A DNA stretch of 64,000 nt from Ruminiclostridium herbifermentans (GTDB lineage Bacteria > Bacillota > Clostridia > Acetivibrionales > DSM-1351), in contig NZ_CP061336.1 in NCBI RefSeq assembly GCF_005473905.2, forward strand, positions 620,001 to 684,000, written 5' to 3'. The translations under genes were made by a program, and so were the position numbers. The notes under the pieces were generated by a model that was not told where the DNA came from, ran no database searches, and was given only the letters and a program-made list of their open reading frames with translations. Of this stretch, positions 19,099-26,329 are shown in pieces (position 1 is the first letter of the stretch; every line of letters starts with the position of its first letter).

Positions 19099-19129
19099 TT
19101 ATTAATAGGAAATATATGTATGATATAAT
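19099..19129 (+). promoter_or_regulatory. Possible promoter of the mini-gene array
   Basis: TATAAT at 19124-19129 is a consensus -10 box about 65 bp before the first mini-ORF. The -35 is poor (TTATTA at 19099-19104, 19-bp spacer), so a regulated promoter is possible. Confidence 0.4.
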
Positions 19130-19194
19130 TAATGTGAAACGCGAAAAGATTTCTTAAAATTATTTTTATATCAAAATTTTGTGTGGAGGTTAGC

Positions 19195-19245
19195 ATGAAA
19201 GAATTAGGAAGCATGTTGAAAAGCTATTGCGTACCTCCACGATAA
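19195..19245 (+). CDS. Mini-ORF unit 1, 16-residue peptide
   Basis: ATG start, GGAGG 5 bp upstream, product MKELGSMLKSYCVPPR, stop TAA followed by TAG. Peptide function is unknown: one Cys, a Pro-Pro-Arg end, and a net positive charge. Confidence 0.65.
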   Translation: MKELGSMLKSYCVPPR

Positions 19246-19286
19246 TAGATTTACTTTTATATCAAAATTTTATGTGGAGGTTAGCA

Positions 19287-19337
19287 GTGAAAGAATTAGG
19301 AAGCATGTTGAAAAGCTATTGCGTACCTCCACGATAA
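19287..19337 (+). CDS. Mini-ORF unit 2, GTG-start variant
   Basis: Same peptide as unit 1, but a one-base insertion makes the start GTG and moves it 6 bp from the SD. The leader reads TATGTGGAGG instead of TGTGTGGAGG. Expected to initiate more weakly. Confidence 0.6.
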   Translation: MKELGSMLKSYCVPPR

Positions 19338-19377
19338 TATATTTATTTTTATATCAAAATTTTGTGTGGAGGCTAGC

Positions 19378-19425
19378 ATGAAAGAATTAGGAAGCATGTT
19401 GAAAAGCTATTGCGTACCTCCATGA
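19378..19425 (+). CDS. Mini-ORF unit 3, 15-residue variant
   Basis: The Arg codon CGA became TGA, so the peptide ends at MKELGSMLKSYCVPP. The SD flank is GGAGGC instead of GGAGGT, and the anti-SD end is CCTCCAT, which both weaken the local hairpin. Confidence 0.6.
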   Translation: MKELGSMLKSYCVPP

Positions 19426-19468
19426 TAATATATTTATTTTTATATCAAAATTTTGTGTGGAGGTTAGC

Positions 19469-19519
19469 ATGAAAGAATTAGGAAGCATGTTGAAAAGCTA
19501 TTGCGTACCTCCACGATAA
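19469..19519 (+). CDS. Mini-ORF unit 4
   Basis: ATG start and a peptide identical to unit 1. The linker after it has one extra A (CAAAAATTTTG), a mark shared only with the linker after unit 7. Confidence 0.6.
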   Translation: MKELGSMLKSYCVPPR

Positions 19520-19560
19520 TAGACTTATTTTTATATCAAAAATTTTGTGTGGAGGTTAGC

Positions 19561-19611
19561 ATGAAAGAATTAGGAAGCATGTTGAAAAGCTATTGCGTAC
19601 CTCCACGATAA
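19561..19611 (+). CDS. Mini-ORF unit 5
   Basis: ATG start and a peptide identical to unit 1. The linker after it is of the GATTTACTTTTATATC type, like those after units 1 and 8. Confidence 0.6.
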   Translation: MKELGSMLKSYCVPPR

Positions 19612-19651
19612 TAGATTTACTTTTATATCAAAATTTTGTGTGGAGGTTAGC

Positions 19652-19702
19652 ATGAAAGAATTAGGAAGCATGTTGAAAAGCTATTGCGTACCTCCACGAT
19701 AA
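19652..19702 (+). CDS. Mini-ORF unit 6
   Basis: ATG start and a peptide identical to unit 1. The linker after it is of the GACTTATTTTTATATC type. Confidence 0.6.
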   Translation: MKELGSMLKSYCVPPR

Positions 19703-19742
19703 TAGACTTATTTTTATATCAAAATTTTGTGTGGAGGTTAGC

Positions 19743-19793
19743 ATGAAAGAATTAGGAAGCATGTTGAAAAGCTATTGCGTACCTCCACGATAA
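19743..19793 (+). CDS. Mini-ORF unit 7
   Basis: ATG start and a peptide identical to unit 1. The linker after it carries the same extra A as that after unit 4. Confidence 0.6.
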   Translation: MKELGSMLKSYCVPPR

Positions 19794-19834
19794 TAGACTT
19801 ATTTTTATATCAAAAATTTTGTGTGGAGGTTAGC

Positions 19835-19885
19835 ATGAAAGAATTAGGAAGCATGTTGAAAAGCTATTGCGTACCTCCACGATAA
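19835..19885 (+). CDS. Mini-ORF unit 8
   Basis: ATG start and a peptide identical to unit 1. The linker into unit 9 is identical to that between units 1 and 2, including the TATGTGGAGG leader. Confidence 0.6.
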   Translation: MKELGSMLKSYCVPPR

Positions 19886-19926
19886 TAGATTTACTTTTAT
19901 ATCAAAATTTTATGTGGAGGTTAGCA

Positions 19927-19977
19927 GTGAAAGAATTAGGAAGCATGTTGAAAAGCTATTGCGTACCTCCACGATAA
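19927..19977 (+). CDS. Mini-ORF unit 9, GTG-start variant next to the LUD gene
   Basis: Same GTG start as unit 2 and the same peptide as unit 1. Its terminal ACCTCCAC lies about 40 nt before the LUD-gene SD GTGGAGGT, with which it is also fully complementary. Confidence 0.6.
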   Translation: MKELGSMLKSYCVPPR

Positions 19978-20017
19978 TAGACTTATTTTTATATCAAAAT
20001 TTTGTGTGGAGGTTAGT

Positions 20018-20692
20018 ATGGATAATCATTTAAAATCAACTATTGAGAAACGAATAAATAAGGTTGCTGAAAATCTTAGAAAGAACAATATGCAAGTCCA
20101 TTATGTAGAAAGTAAAACGGATGTAGTAAATAAGGTAGCAGAGCTGCTTAAGGAAGGAGATACTGTTGGAATTGGTGGTTCCCAAAGTATTTTCGAAAGT
20201 GGAATATTTGACTTGCTCCGAAGTGGAAAATATAACTTTCTAGATAGATATAAAGAGGGCTTGTCCAGAGAAGATATCGAAGAAATATACATTAAATCTT
20301 TTTCAGCTGATGCTTATATTTGCAGTACAAATGCCATAACTGAGCAGGGTGAGTTATATAATGTAGACGGCAATTCTAACAGGGTTGCAGCTATATGCTA
20401 TGGTCCTAAGTCTGTAATTATTATTGCTGGATATAATAAGATAGTAAAAAATTTTGAAGAGGCAGTAAGACGTGTTAAATTATTAGCAGCACCTGCAAAT
20501 TGTGTTAGGCTTAATTGCAACACTTATTGTAAGGAAAAGGGAGAATGTATGTCATTCTTATCAGATGCAGATGATATAACAAATGGTTGTAACAGCTCTG
20601 ATAGAATATGCTGTAACTATGTTTTTTCAGCATACCAAAGAAAAAAAGACAGGATAAAGGTAATACTAGTAGGAGAAGAATTAGGTTATTGA
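20018..20692 (+). CDS. LUD domain protein (LutC/YkgG-like)
   Basis: This 224-residue protein belongs to the LUD family, named for the lactate-utilisation proteins LutB/LutC. Visible features are VAELLKEGDTVGIGGSQSIF, ADAYICSTNAITEQGELYNV, RVAAICYGPKSVIIIAGYNK and a C-terminal Cys-rich segment (NCVRLNCNTYCKEKGECMSF with further Cys at about 190-204). No lutA/lutB partners are present, so a lactate role is not supported; stand-alone LUD proteins are common in anaerobes and uncharacterised. Its leader (GTGTGGAGGTTAGT-ATG) is the same as that of the mini-ORFs. Its own coding start has no anti-SD, but unit 9 supplies one upstream. A DUF503 gene follows. Confidence 0.9.
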   Translation: MDNHLKSTIEKRINKVAENLRKNNMQVHYVESKTDVVNKVAELLKEGDTVGIGGSQSIFESGIFDLLRSGKYNFLDRYKEGLSREDIEEIYIKSFSADAYICSTNAITEQGELYNVDGNSNRVAAICYGPKSVIIIAGYNKIVKNFEEAVRRVKLLAAPANCVRLNCNTYCKEKGECMSFLSDADDITNGCNSSDRICCNYVFSAYQRKKDRIKVILVGEELGY

Positions 20693-20703
20693 TGGAGGTA
20701 AAA

Positions 20704-20985
20704 ATGATTGTATCATCCTTAAGAATGAAGCTTTATTCACCTAATTGTCATTCTCTGAAGGATAAAAGAATGATTGTGAAAAGTTTGATTAATAGAACAC
20801 GCAATAAGTTTAATGTATCAATAGCTGAAGTAGAAGAACAGGATTATTATCAAACAATAGTAATTGGTGTGGCATGTGTTTCATCAAGCAGAACTCAAGC
20901 AAATGCTGTACTAAATGAGGTTATGAGATTTGTTGAAGGAAACACAGATGCTGAGATAACAGATTTATTATTTGAAGAAAGATGA
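20704..20985 (+). CDS. DUF503 (YlxP-like) family protein
   Basis: This 93-residue ferredoxin-like-fold protein shows the DUF503 core: CHSLKDKRMIVKSLINRTRN, then NVSIAEVEEQDYYQTIVIGV and a closing MRFVEG. Its function is unknown; the family is often near translation genes (for example rbfA in other Firmicutes). The SD GGAGG begins two bases after the LUD stop, so the two are very likely one operon with coupled translation. I chose ATG 20704 rather than the upstream TTG because that TTG overlaps the SD. Confidence 0.88.
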   Translation: MIVSSLRMKLYSPNCHSLKDKRMIVKSLINRTRNKFNVSIAEVEEQDYYQTIVIGVACVSSSRTQANAVLNEVMRFVEGNTDAEITDLLFEER

Positions 20986-20990
20986 GAAAA

Positions 20991-21025
20991 GCAAAGACCT
21001 TGTGGAATGATAAGGGTCTTTGCTT
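20991..21025 (+). terminator. Terminator of the LUD operon
   Basis: GCAAAGACC (20991-20999) pairs with GGTCTTTGC (21015-21023); only a weak T-rich tail follows. Confidence 0.7.
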
Positions 21026-21069
21026 ATATAATGGAAAAGGTAATTAAATGGATTGCTAATTCATAATGT

Positions 21070-22527
21070 TTATCTATCTTCAGTAAAGGTAAGCTTAAGA
21101 GTGAGAGTTTTATCTCCTCTGATAACTACGGCATCAACAGTATCGCCTGCCTTATGCAATTTCTTTACAGCATCTATGTCGGACATGGTTTTTATCTGTT
21201 TGCCATCAAGCTTTACCAATACATCACCTTTCTTTATTCCTGCAGCATAAGCAGCTCCATCAGTTGGAACTTCAACAACGTAAATACCTACAGGGATTCC
21301 GTACATTTCAGATATTTCTTGAGAAACCTCTTGTCCTGTAATACCTACTAGTGGTTTTCCTTTTACATAACCATATGTCTTCAACTGCTCTATTATTGGT
21401 TTAGCAGTATTAATTGGAATTGCAAAGCCTAAACCTTCAACACCAGATACAGATATCTTAGCTGAATTTATACCTATGACTTGTCCTTTTGAATTTAATA
21501 ATGCACCACCGCTATTACCTGGATTTATTGCAGCATCTGTCTGAATAAGATTTAATGACATGTTTCCAGTTTTTAACTGTCTATTTAATGCGCTTATAAC
21601 TCCAGAGGTAACTGAACCTGCAAATTCCATTCCGAGTGGATTTCCTATAGCAACAGCTAAATCTCCAACCTCAACACTTGATGAATCACCAAGTTCTGCA
21701 ACTGGAAGGTTCGTGAGGTCAATCTTTATAAGTGCTAAATCATTGTCGCTATCTCCACCTATAAACTTAGCAGTTGCTTCACGTTTATCAGGTAAATAAA
21801 CTGTCAAAGTGGTATTCTTTAAATTACTATTTGGGTCAGCATATTCAACAACATGGTAGTTTGTCATAATATACCCATCTGAACTAATTATAATTCCTGA
21901 ACCCTCAGCATCAGATGTGGAAGGCATAGAACCAAAGAAGAAGTTACGAGTGTTGGTTTTAAATGTCATTTTTATACCTACAATTGAAGGCCCAACTTTC
22001 TTGGCTATTTCTGTTACTGTTAAATCTCTTAAATTTGATGAAGCTACTAGATTTGTACCAGAAATATTATTTTCAGCAGAAGATGTTTGTAATAATCCTC
22101 CATTTGATGAAATATTATTCTGCACATCACTCAGCTGCTTTGAGAAACTGGTATATAAAGCTCCGCCCACAACAAAACTAGTAATAACAGAAGTAACTAG
22201 AACAAGTGACATATATGTCAGCAAATTGTGTCTTCTTTTTCTTTCAGGCTTAACAATACTCTCCTTGTAATTTAATTGACTTTGAAACTGTTGGTTTACA
22301 CCGTTTACGAAATATGATGTATTTTGTGATTGACTATCCCAGCTAGTATTGCCTTGTATTTGCTCAAATGAACTAATATTATCTTGCTCCTGATCTTCTG
22401 ATTTTACTTCGATATTATAAACATACTGTGTCTGGTTATTCAAATCTTGATTATCATGCTGCTGAGTATTTAAGTTATTGTCATTTTGAAATTCTGTATT
22501 CCAATCGTTATTATTTCTATCTAACAT
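21070..22527 (-). CDS. HtrA/DegP-like membrane-anchored serine protease
   Basis: The 485-residue protein has a long Asn/Gln-rich cytoplasmic N-terminus (about 1-90), one membrane helix (LLTYMSLVLVTSVITSFVVG), then a trypsin-like protease domain with the triad His in MTNYHVVEY, Asp in DNDLALIKID and Ser in NPGNSGGALL. One C-terminal PDZ domain follows (GIYVVEVPTDGAAYAAGIKK, then KGDVLVKLDGKQI). This is the usual layout of Firmicutes HtrA quality-control proteases that degrade misfolded exported proteins. GGAGG precedes the ATG. It is convergent with the DUF503 gene. Confidence 0.94.
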   Translation of the reverse strand: MLDRNNNDWNTEFQNDNNLNTQQHDNQDLNNQTQYVYNIEVKSEDQEQDNISSFEQIQGNTSWDSQSQNTSYFVNGVNQQFQSQLNYKESIVKPERKRRHNLLTYMSLVLVTSVITSFVVGGALYTSFSKQLSDVQNNISSNGGLLQTSSAENNISGTNLVASSNLRDLTVTEIAKKVGPSIVGIKMTFKTNTRNFFFGSMPSTSDAEGSGIIISSDGYIMTNYHVVEYADPNSNLKNTTLTVYLPDKREATAKFIGGDSDNDLALIKIDLTNLPVAELGDSSSVEVGDLAVAIGNPLGMEFAGSVTSGVISALNRQLKTGNMSLNLIQTDAAINPGNSGGALLNSKGQVIGINSAKISVSGVEGLGFAIPINTAKPIIEQLKTYGYVKGKPLVGITGQEVSQEISEMYGIPVGIYVVEVPTDGAAYAAGIKKGDVLVKLDGKQIKTMSDIDAVKKLHKAGDTVDAVVIRGDKTLTLKLTFTEDR

Positions 22528-23158
22528 AATATTACCTCCAATCTGTAAATATTGTTTGCTTTATCTTATGTTTATATAATAAACTTTAATTATGTACAAT
22601 TTACTAAGAAAGTTTTAATAAATTGTTATTAAATTTAAAACAAATTGTTAACAAGGACAATTAATATCTTGTGAGGATTAGGAATGTGAGATGTACAGAG
22701 AAAACAGGCTCTAATAATGTTAAAATATAGGATTAATGGTAAAAAATTAAATATTGAGAACTAAGTGATAATATTAAAGTTCCCGTGTATTTCTATCTAT
22801 TTCCTATATATAGGATATGTTAACAAATATAGAAGTTTAAATATATAAAATTAGACTACCACTATTGTTTTAAGCCGCTATGCTAATTTATTTGAACTGA
22901 GTTTGCAGGTAAACTACTTATTACACCAATAAAACTTAGATAAATTGGATACTCGATTACAAGTACTAGTTTTAATTTGTGGTAAGAGTAATTGATTCAA
23001 ATACATTGATTCAAAAATTAAACCTACACGATGTAGTTATTGCGCAGCAGGTATTCATGGATGCAATTGATAATTCTACCGCACCAATAGAGTTTTATTT
23101 GAAGCTTTAGTATGTTGTTTATAGGAACTGTTACAGATCTTGAAATAAGCGAATTTTT
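22528..23158. other. AT-rich intergenic region with a diverged repeat and a possible gene scrap
   Basis: At 22879-22925 the words TGCTAATTTATTTGAACTGA and GTTTGCAGGTAAACTACTTA match 55697-55744 at about 40 of 47 positions. Near 23034-23110 a short frame (VVIAQQVFMDAIDNSTAPIE) ends in a stop and has no start or RBS; it may be the tail of a lost gene. Nothing else is recognisable. Confidence 0.4.
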
Positions 23159-23377
23159 TTACTCATGTAAGGGGGCATCTATAAACATAAAATCATAGGG
23201 GATTTCTTCACTGAAAATTTCAAATAGTGACTTGCTTGCTTTTTTGTCAATATCAACAAGAACATATTCTTCTAATATAGCAATAACCTTGCCGTAACCA
23301 ATAAATTTGTCGTCCCTTGTAATTGCTATAAGGTCATCCTGCTTAATAAAATCTCTTTTTTCACATTGAACTATCAT
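23159..23377 (-). CDS. Small protein of unknown function
   Basis: The 72-residue product (MIVQCEKRDFIKQDDLIAIT, then KFIGYGKVIAILEEYVLVDI) alternates short strands and is acidic at its C-terminus (EIPYDFMFIDAPLHE). AAAGGTG lies 5 bp before the ATG. The beta pattern recalls small SH3-like or carbon-storage-type folds, but no family is recognised. It stands alone between the HtrA gene and a divergent gene. Confidence 0.6.
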   Translation of the reverse strand: MIVQCEKRDFIKQDDLIAITRDDKFIGYGKVIAILEEYVLVDIDKKASKSLFEIFSEEIPYDFMFIDAPLHE

Positions 23378-23599
23378 ATATTCACCTTTATAGTACTTTT
23401 TCTCACTTTCTATATTAATGATTATTAGATATATGAATATTTATGTAGTGTAAGAGTATTTATAAAGAAAGCGGCACTATTATTTATATCCGTTATTCAA
23501 AATAATTATGCATTAATGGAAAAACTATTTTAAGCCGATTAATATTGTATAGGGATATGAGTGGTGCCATAGGCACGTTAATCTAAGGAGGGATTTATT

Positions 23600-24244
23600 A
23601 TGATAACAGGAGTAAACTCTAAACCAATAGCAAATCAAAATGTGTGTGCAAAAAAACAAGAAAAAACAAAAGAGATATCCAGTGATACTTCTAAAGATAC
23701 TGCAGTTGTGCTAGAATTGGGAAAATCATCAGAAAATACTGCAGGAGTCTATGGAAAGCCTGCTACTTCGGTAAAACCTACATCAGAGGATAAAATAGAA
23801 AAGAAAACAACCGCAGCTAATGCGGAAGAAATTGAAAGATTATGGGCTGAAGCAAATAGAGCTACACAAAACTTGAGAGACTTGGTGGAACAGTTACTAA
23901 AGAGTCAAGGTAAAAAATTTCATGATGTTTTCTCTGGAAAGGATAGCTTGGAAATCGATGAAGAAACAAGGGCTGCTGCTCAACAAGCTATTTCAGAGGA
24001 TGGAGAATGTGGTGTACAAGCTGTAAGTGACAGAATAGTTGCATTTGCAAAAGCAATTTCTAATAATGACCCAGAAAAGTATGAAGAACTAATGAAAGCC
24101 ATAGATAAAGGCTTTGCTCAGGCAGAAAAAGCACTTGGTGGTCAGCTGCCTGAAATATGCAGAAAAACTTATGATGAGGTTAAAAGAAAAATGGATGAGT
24201 GGAAATCTGGAGGAGATGTAAACAATACAGCTGAGAATGTTTAA
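23600..24244 (+). CDS. Clostridial protein of unknown function, helical C-terminal domain
   Basis: This 214-residue soluble protein has a low-complexity Lys/Ser/Thr-rich N-terminal third (1-75) and a helical C-terminal domain (LRDLVEQLLKSQGKKFHDVF, then AISEDGECGVQAVSDRIVAF and FAQAEKALGGQLPEICRKTY). The C-terminal pattern recurs in uncharacterised clostridial proteins, often tens of copies per phylum. No signal peptide is seen. AAGGAGGG precedes the ATG and a strong terminator follows, so it is monocistronic. Confidence 0.75.
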   Translation: MITGVNSKPIANQNVCAKKQEKTKEISSDTSKDTAVVLELGKSSENTAGVYGKPATSVKPTSEDKIEKKTTAANAEEIERLWAEANRATQNLRDLVEQLLKSQGKKFHDVFSGKDSLEIDEETRAAAQQAISEDGECGVQAVSDRIVAFAKAISNNDPEKYEELMKAIDKGFAQAEKALGGQLPEICRKTYDEVKRKMDEWKSGGDVNNTAENV

Positions 24245-24271
24245 ATTCCAAAGTTAAAATAATTAATATTA

Positions 24272-24308
24272 CAAAAGCCGTTCCATAAATAAGGAACGGC
24301 TTTTGCTC
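24272..24308 (+). terminator. Strong intrinsic terminator
   Basis: A 13-bp perfect stem (CAAAAGCCGTTCC at 24272-24284 with GGAACGGCTTTTG at 24293-24305). The A-rich 5' arm makes it usable in both directions. Confidence 0.85.
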
Positions 24309-24364
24309 ACATATACATATATATAAGTGCTGGGGACACTATATAGCAAAGAAAGAAAATATAA

Positions 24365-24445
24365 TCCACTTTTTTAAGTGGCGGTACTGCTTTGGTTTTC
24401 AAGCAATAAGAATATCCCGCGCTTCATTGAAACGCCGAAAGTATA
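24365..24445. repeat. Dispersed repeat copy D
   Basis: Shares CCACTTTTTTAAGTGGCGG, CTTTGGTTTTCAAGCAAT, AATATCCCGCGC and TTGAAACGCCG with copy C at 13675-13760. It ends 10 bp before the stop of the leftward gene. Confidence 0.65.
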
Positions 24446-24454
24446 ATACTTATT

Positions 24455-26161
24455 CTATTCAATACGTAAGGCCTTGTATTCACCAGGCTGCAGAGATATT
24501 TTAAAATATGTGTTTCCGTTTCTGCTTATTCCATCAAATTGAGGCTCAATATGGCAATTACTAGGTTCAATTTGAGATAAGCGCTGGTCTTCCTTGTGTA
24601 CCACAACCGTGAATTCAACATTAGTTTTTCTGAAGGATTCAACGATAAAGGTATTATTGTCATATACAAAAAGACCAATATTTGACGGTGCTTCTAAATG
24701 AACAGGCAGATTAATTGATGCAGTTTCTCTTATTAAGTTCAATACAGCCTCAGGATAGCTATACAAGTCTCCTGGGTTATCAGGAATAGTCAAAACATAA
24801 AGCTTACCTTTGCTATATTTGTTTTGTAATAACACCGCATGATTATTAGAAGTATGTATTCCAACTGCCATTTGCCAGCTGTCATTTGTTTTAAAATCAA
24901 TATGTGGCATTAGAATTTCTTTTTCAGAATAATAATAATCCTTGAAAGCACAGTACATCATATGAACGGCAAATTCTTTTACTATTGATTTTTTATCAGT
25001 ATAATTTATTACAGCTATATCAGAAAGTTGCTCGTTAAGAACTCTAAGTAAACCAGTAGTAATCATTACAGAATTACCATCACATAAGCTTTTTTTAATT
25101 TTATCAACGATATCTGAATCCTTTTTCGCACTTTCTGTAAGAAGAATAAATCTGCTCTCTGCTGGGTATTCTGAATATGGTTCAAGGGGTAAACCTAGCA
25201 TACCAAGGTATCCGTGAATAAAATCCTCGCCGTCAGAGTTAAAGGGCTTATAGCATGAGATTCCAACAGGCTCACCAATATGTCCCATAAGCTTATCAAA
25301 TTGCTCAAATACAAAGCCAGCAAGTGGAACGTAAAGCTTGTAATCATATGCTAATAAACCGGCACAGAAAAGGGTTATTTCCTTAGCCTTAGAGAAAAGG
25401 GTCATATATAATTGCTCTACGTAAGTATCTAAGGTGCAATCAAAGGAGTCAAACCATCCACCTAAATTTTTACCGGGGTTTATGTTTTCAAAATATCTCA
25501 TTATAAAGTAACCGATATATCTCTGCAGAACCTGCTGCGTATATTGTGAATCACGAGTTTCTGTTCCGGTATAAAAGGAATCAAACAAATTTGCTTGAGC
25601 CTTTGGGGTATAACCAGTAAACTGATGGTGATCATACCAGTTTGGATATTTTATTATCATATTTATATTTGGATTGACTGCTTTTGCTGTACTCATAATT
25701 TCAGAAGATACTTCTGCTAACAGCTGTGTTCTGAAATCAGCCCAACTTTTGCTTCCCTTAGCTTCAATACATGAATCGCATTTGCAATTAGTAAAATAAA
25801 AATCGTCTAAAATTATTTCGTCAAAAATACTAGCTGTATATGCGACTACTTCTTTTAATTGCCTTCTTTGTTCAGGATTACTATAGCAAAAGGAACTAAA
25901 ATCCCAAGTATTATTTGTTTTGGGAGTTGTAGTGATAGCACCTGAAACTTTAATGCCCTTTTCTTTAAAAAACTCTTTGCAGAAAAGCATATTTTCCTCT
26001 GAAAGAAAAATACCGCTACGATAGGTCTCTAGATAAACCTTTCCAATTTTTATATGCTTGGAAAAAAATTCAAAGGAGGATTCAAAAGCATTATCTTCCT
26101 TAAGCTTTAATATATCAAATGCGTTGTAAAAAATAGCTGTACTAAAATTTTTGTAGGACAT
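24455..26161 (-). CDS. Uncharacterised (beta/alpha)-barrel protein, glycosidase-like
   Basis: The 568-residue cytoplasmic protein lacks a signal peptide. Its N-terminal 330 residues look like a (beta/alpha)8 barrel: IGKVYLETYRSGIFLSEENM, then GIKVSGAITT, the acidic strand end IFDEIILDDFYFTNCKCDSC with an adjacent CxCxxC-like cluster, and NPNINMIIKYPNWYDHHQF. The rest is a beta-rich region (residues 400-568). The strand-end acids suggest a hydrolase acting on a sugar. The neighbouring divergent-in-order AraC regulator on the same strand supports an inducible carbohydrate function. GTGAGGT precedes the ATG. I do not recognise a named GH family. Confidence 0.65.
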   Translation of the reverse strand: MSYKNFSTAIFYNAFDILKLKEDNAFESSFEFFSKHIKIGKVYLETYRSGIFLSEENMLFCKEFFKEKGIKVSGAITTTPKTNNTWDFSSFCYSNPEQRRQLKEVVAYTASIFDEIILDDFYFTNCKCDSCIEAKGSKSWADFRTQLLAEVSSEIMSTAKAVNPNINMIIKYPNWYDHHQFTGYTPKAQANLFDSFYTGTETRDSQYTQQVLQRYIGYFIMRYFENINPGKNLGGWFDSFDCTLDTYVEQLYMTLFSKAKEITLFCAGLLAYDYKLYVPLAGFVFEQFDKLMGHIGEPVGISCYKPFNSDGEDFIHGYLGMLGLPLEPYSEYPAESRFILLTESAKKDSDIVDKIKKSLCDGNSVMITTGLLRVLNEQLSDIAVINYTDKKSIVKEFAVHMMYCAFKDYYYSEKEILMPHIDFKTNDSWQMAVGIHTSNNHAVLLQNKYSKGKLYVLTIPDNPGDLYSYPEAVLNLIRETASINLPVHLEAPSNIGLFVYDNNTFIVESFRKTNVEFTVVVHKEDQRLSQIEPSNCHIEPQFDGISRNGNTYFKISLQPGEYKALRIE

Positions 26162-26329
26162 ATATTATACCTCACTAAGTATTATAATTATTTTGTAGAC
26201 TTCATATTAGCTATAGTTTTAAATTAGTACAAATGCTTTGAATCATTTAATTTTAGGATATATTATGTATTTCTTTAACTCAATTATAGATAGCATATAA
26301 TAAAATATCTCGTCAAAGGTTGCTGTATA

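Larger units (their letters stand above)
19165..20017 (+). repeat. Nine tandem ~91-bp mini-gene units leading into the LUD gene
   Basis: Start codons of the nine units fall at 19195, 19287, 19378, 19469, 19561, 19652, 19743, 19835 and 19927, and the LUD ATG at 20018 continues the same 91/92-bp spacing. Each unit has an AT-rich leader with the palindrome CAAAATTTTG, the SD GTGGAGG, a start codon, a 15-16-codon frame and a TAATA(G/T) end. The last codons contain ACCTCCAC, the exact complement of the SD GTGGAGGT, so each unit can fold with its own SD closed (8 bp, then GCA/TGC across a 2x2 loop). The coding part is nearly invariant; linkers vary slightly. It is not a CRISPR array because no unique spacers exist. 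Confidence 0.9.

Noticed and set aside
19165-20017. CRISPR array
   Set aside because: The repeats are contiguous 91-bp units with near-identical linkers; there are no unique spacers and no cas genes.
23034-23110. Short coding-like frame VVIAQQVFMDAIDNSTAPIE
   Set aside because: No start, RBS or recognisable family; mentioned only as a possible scrap.
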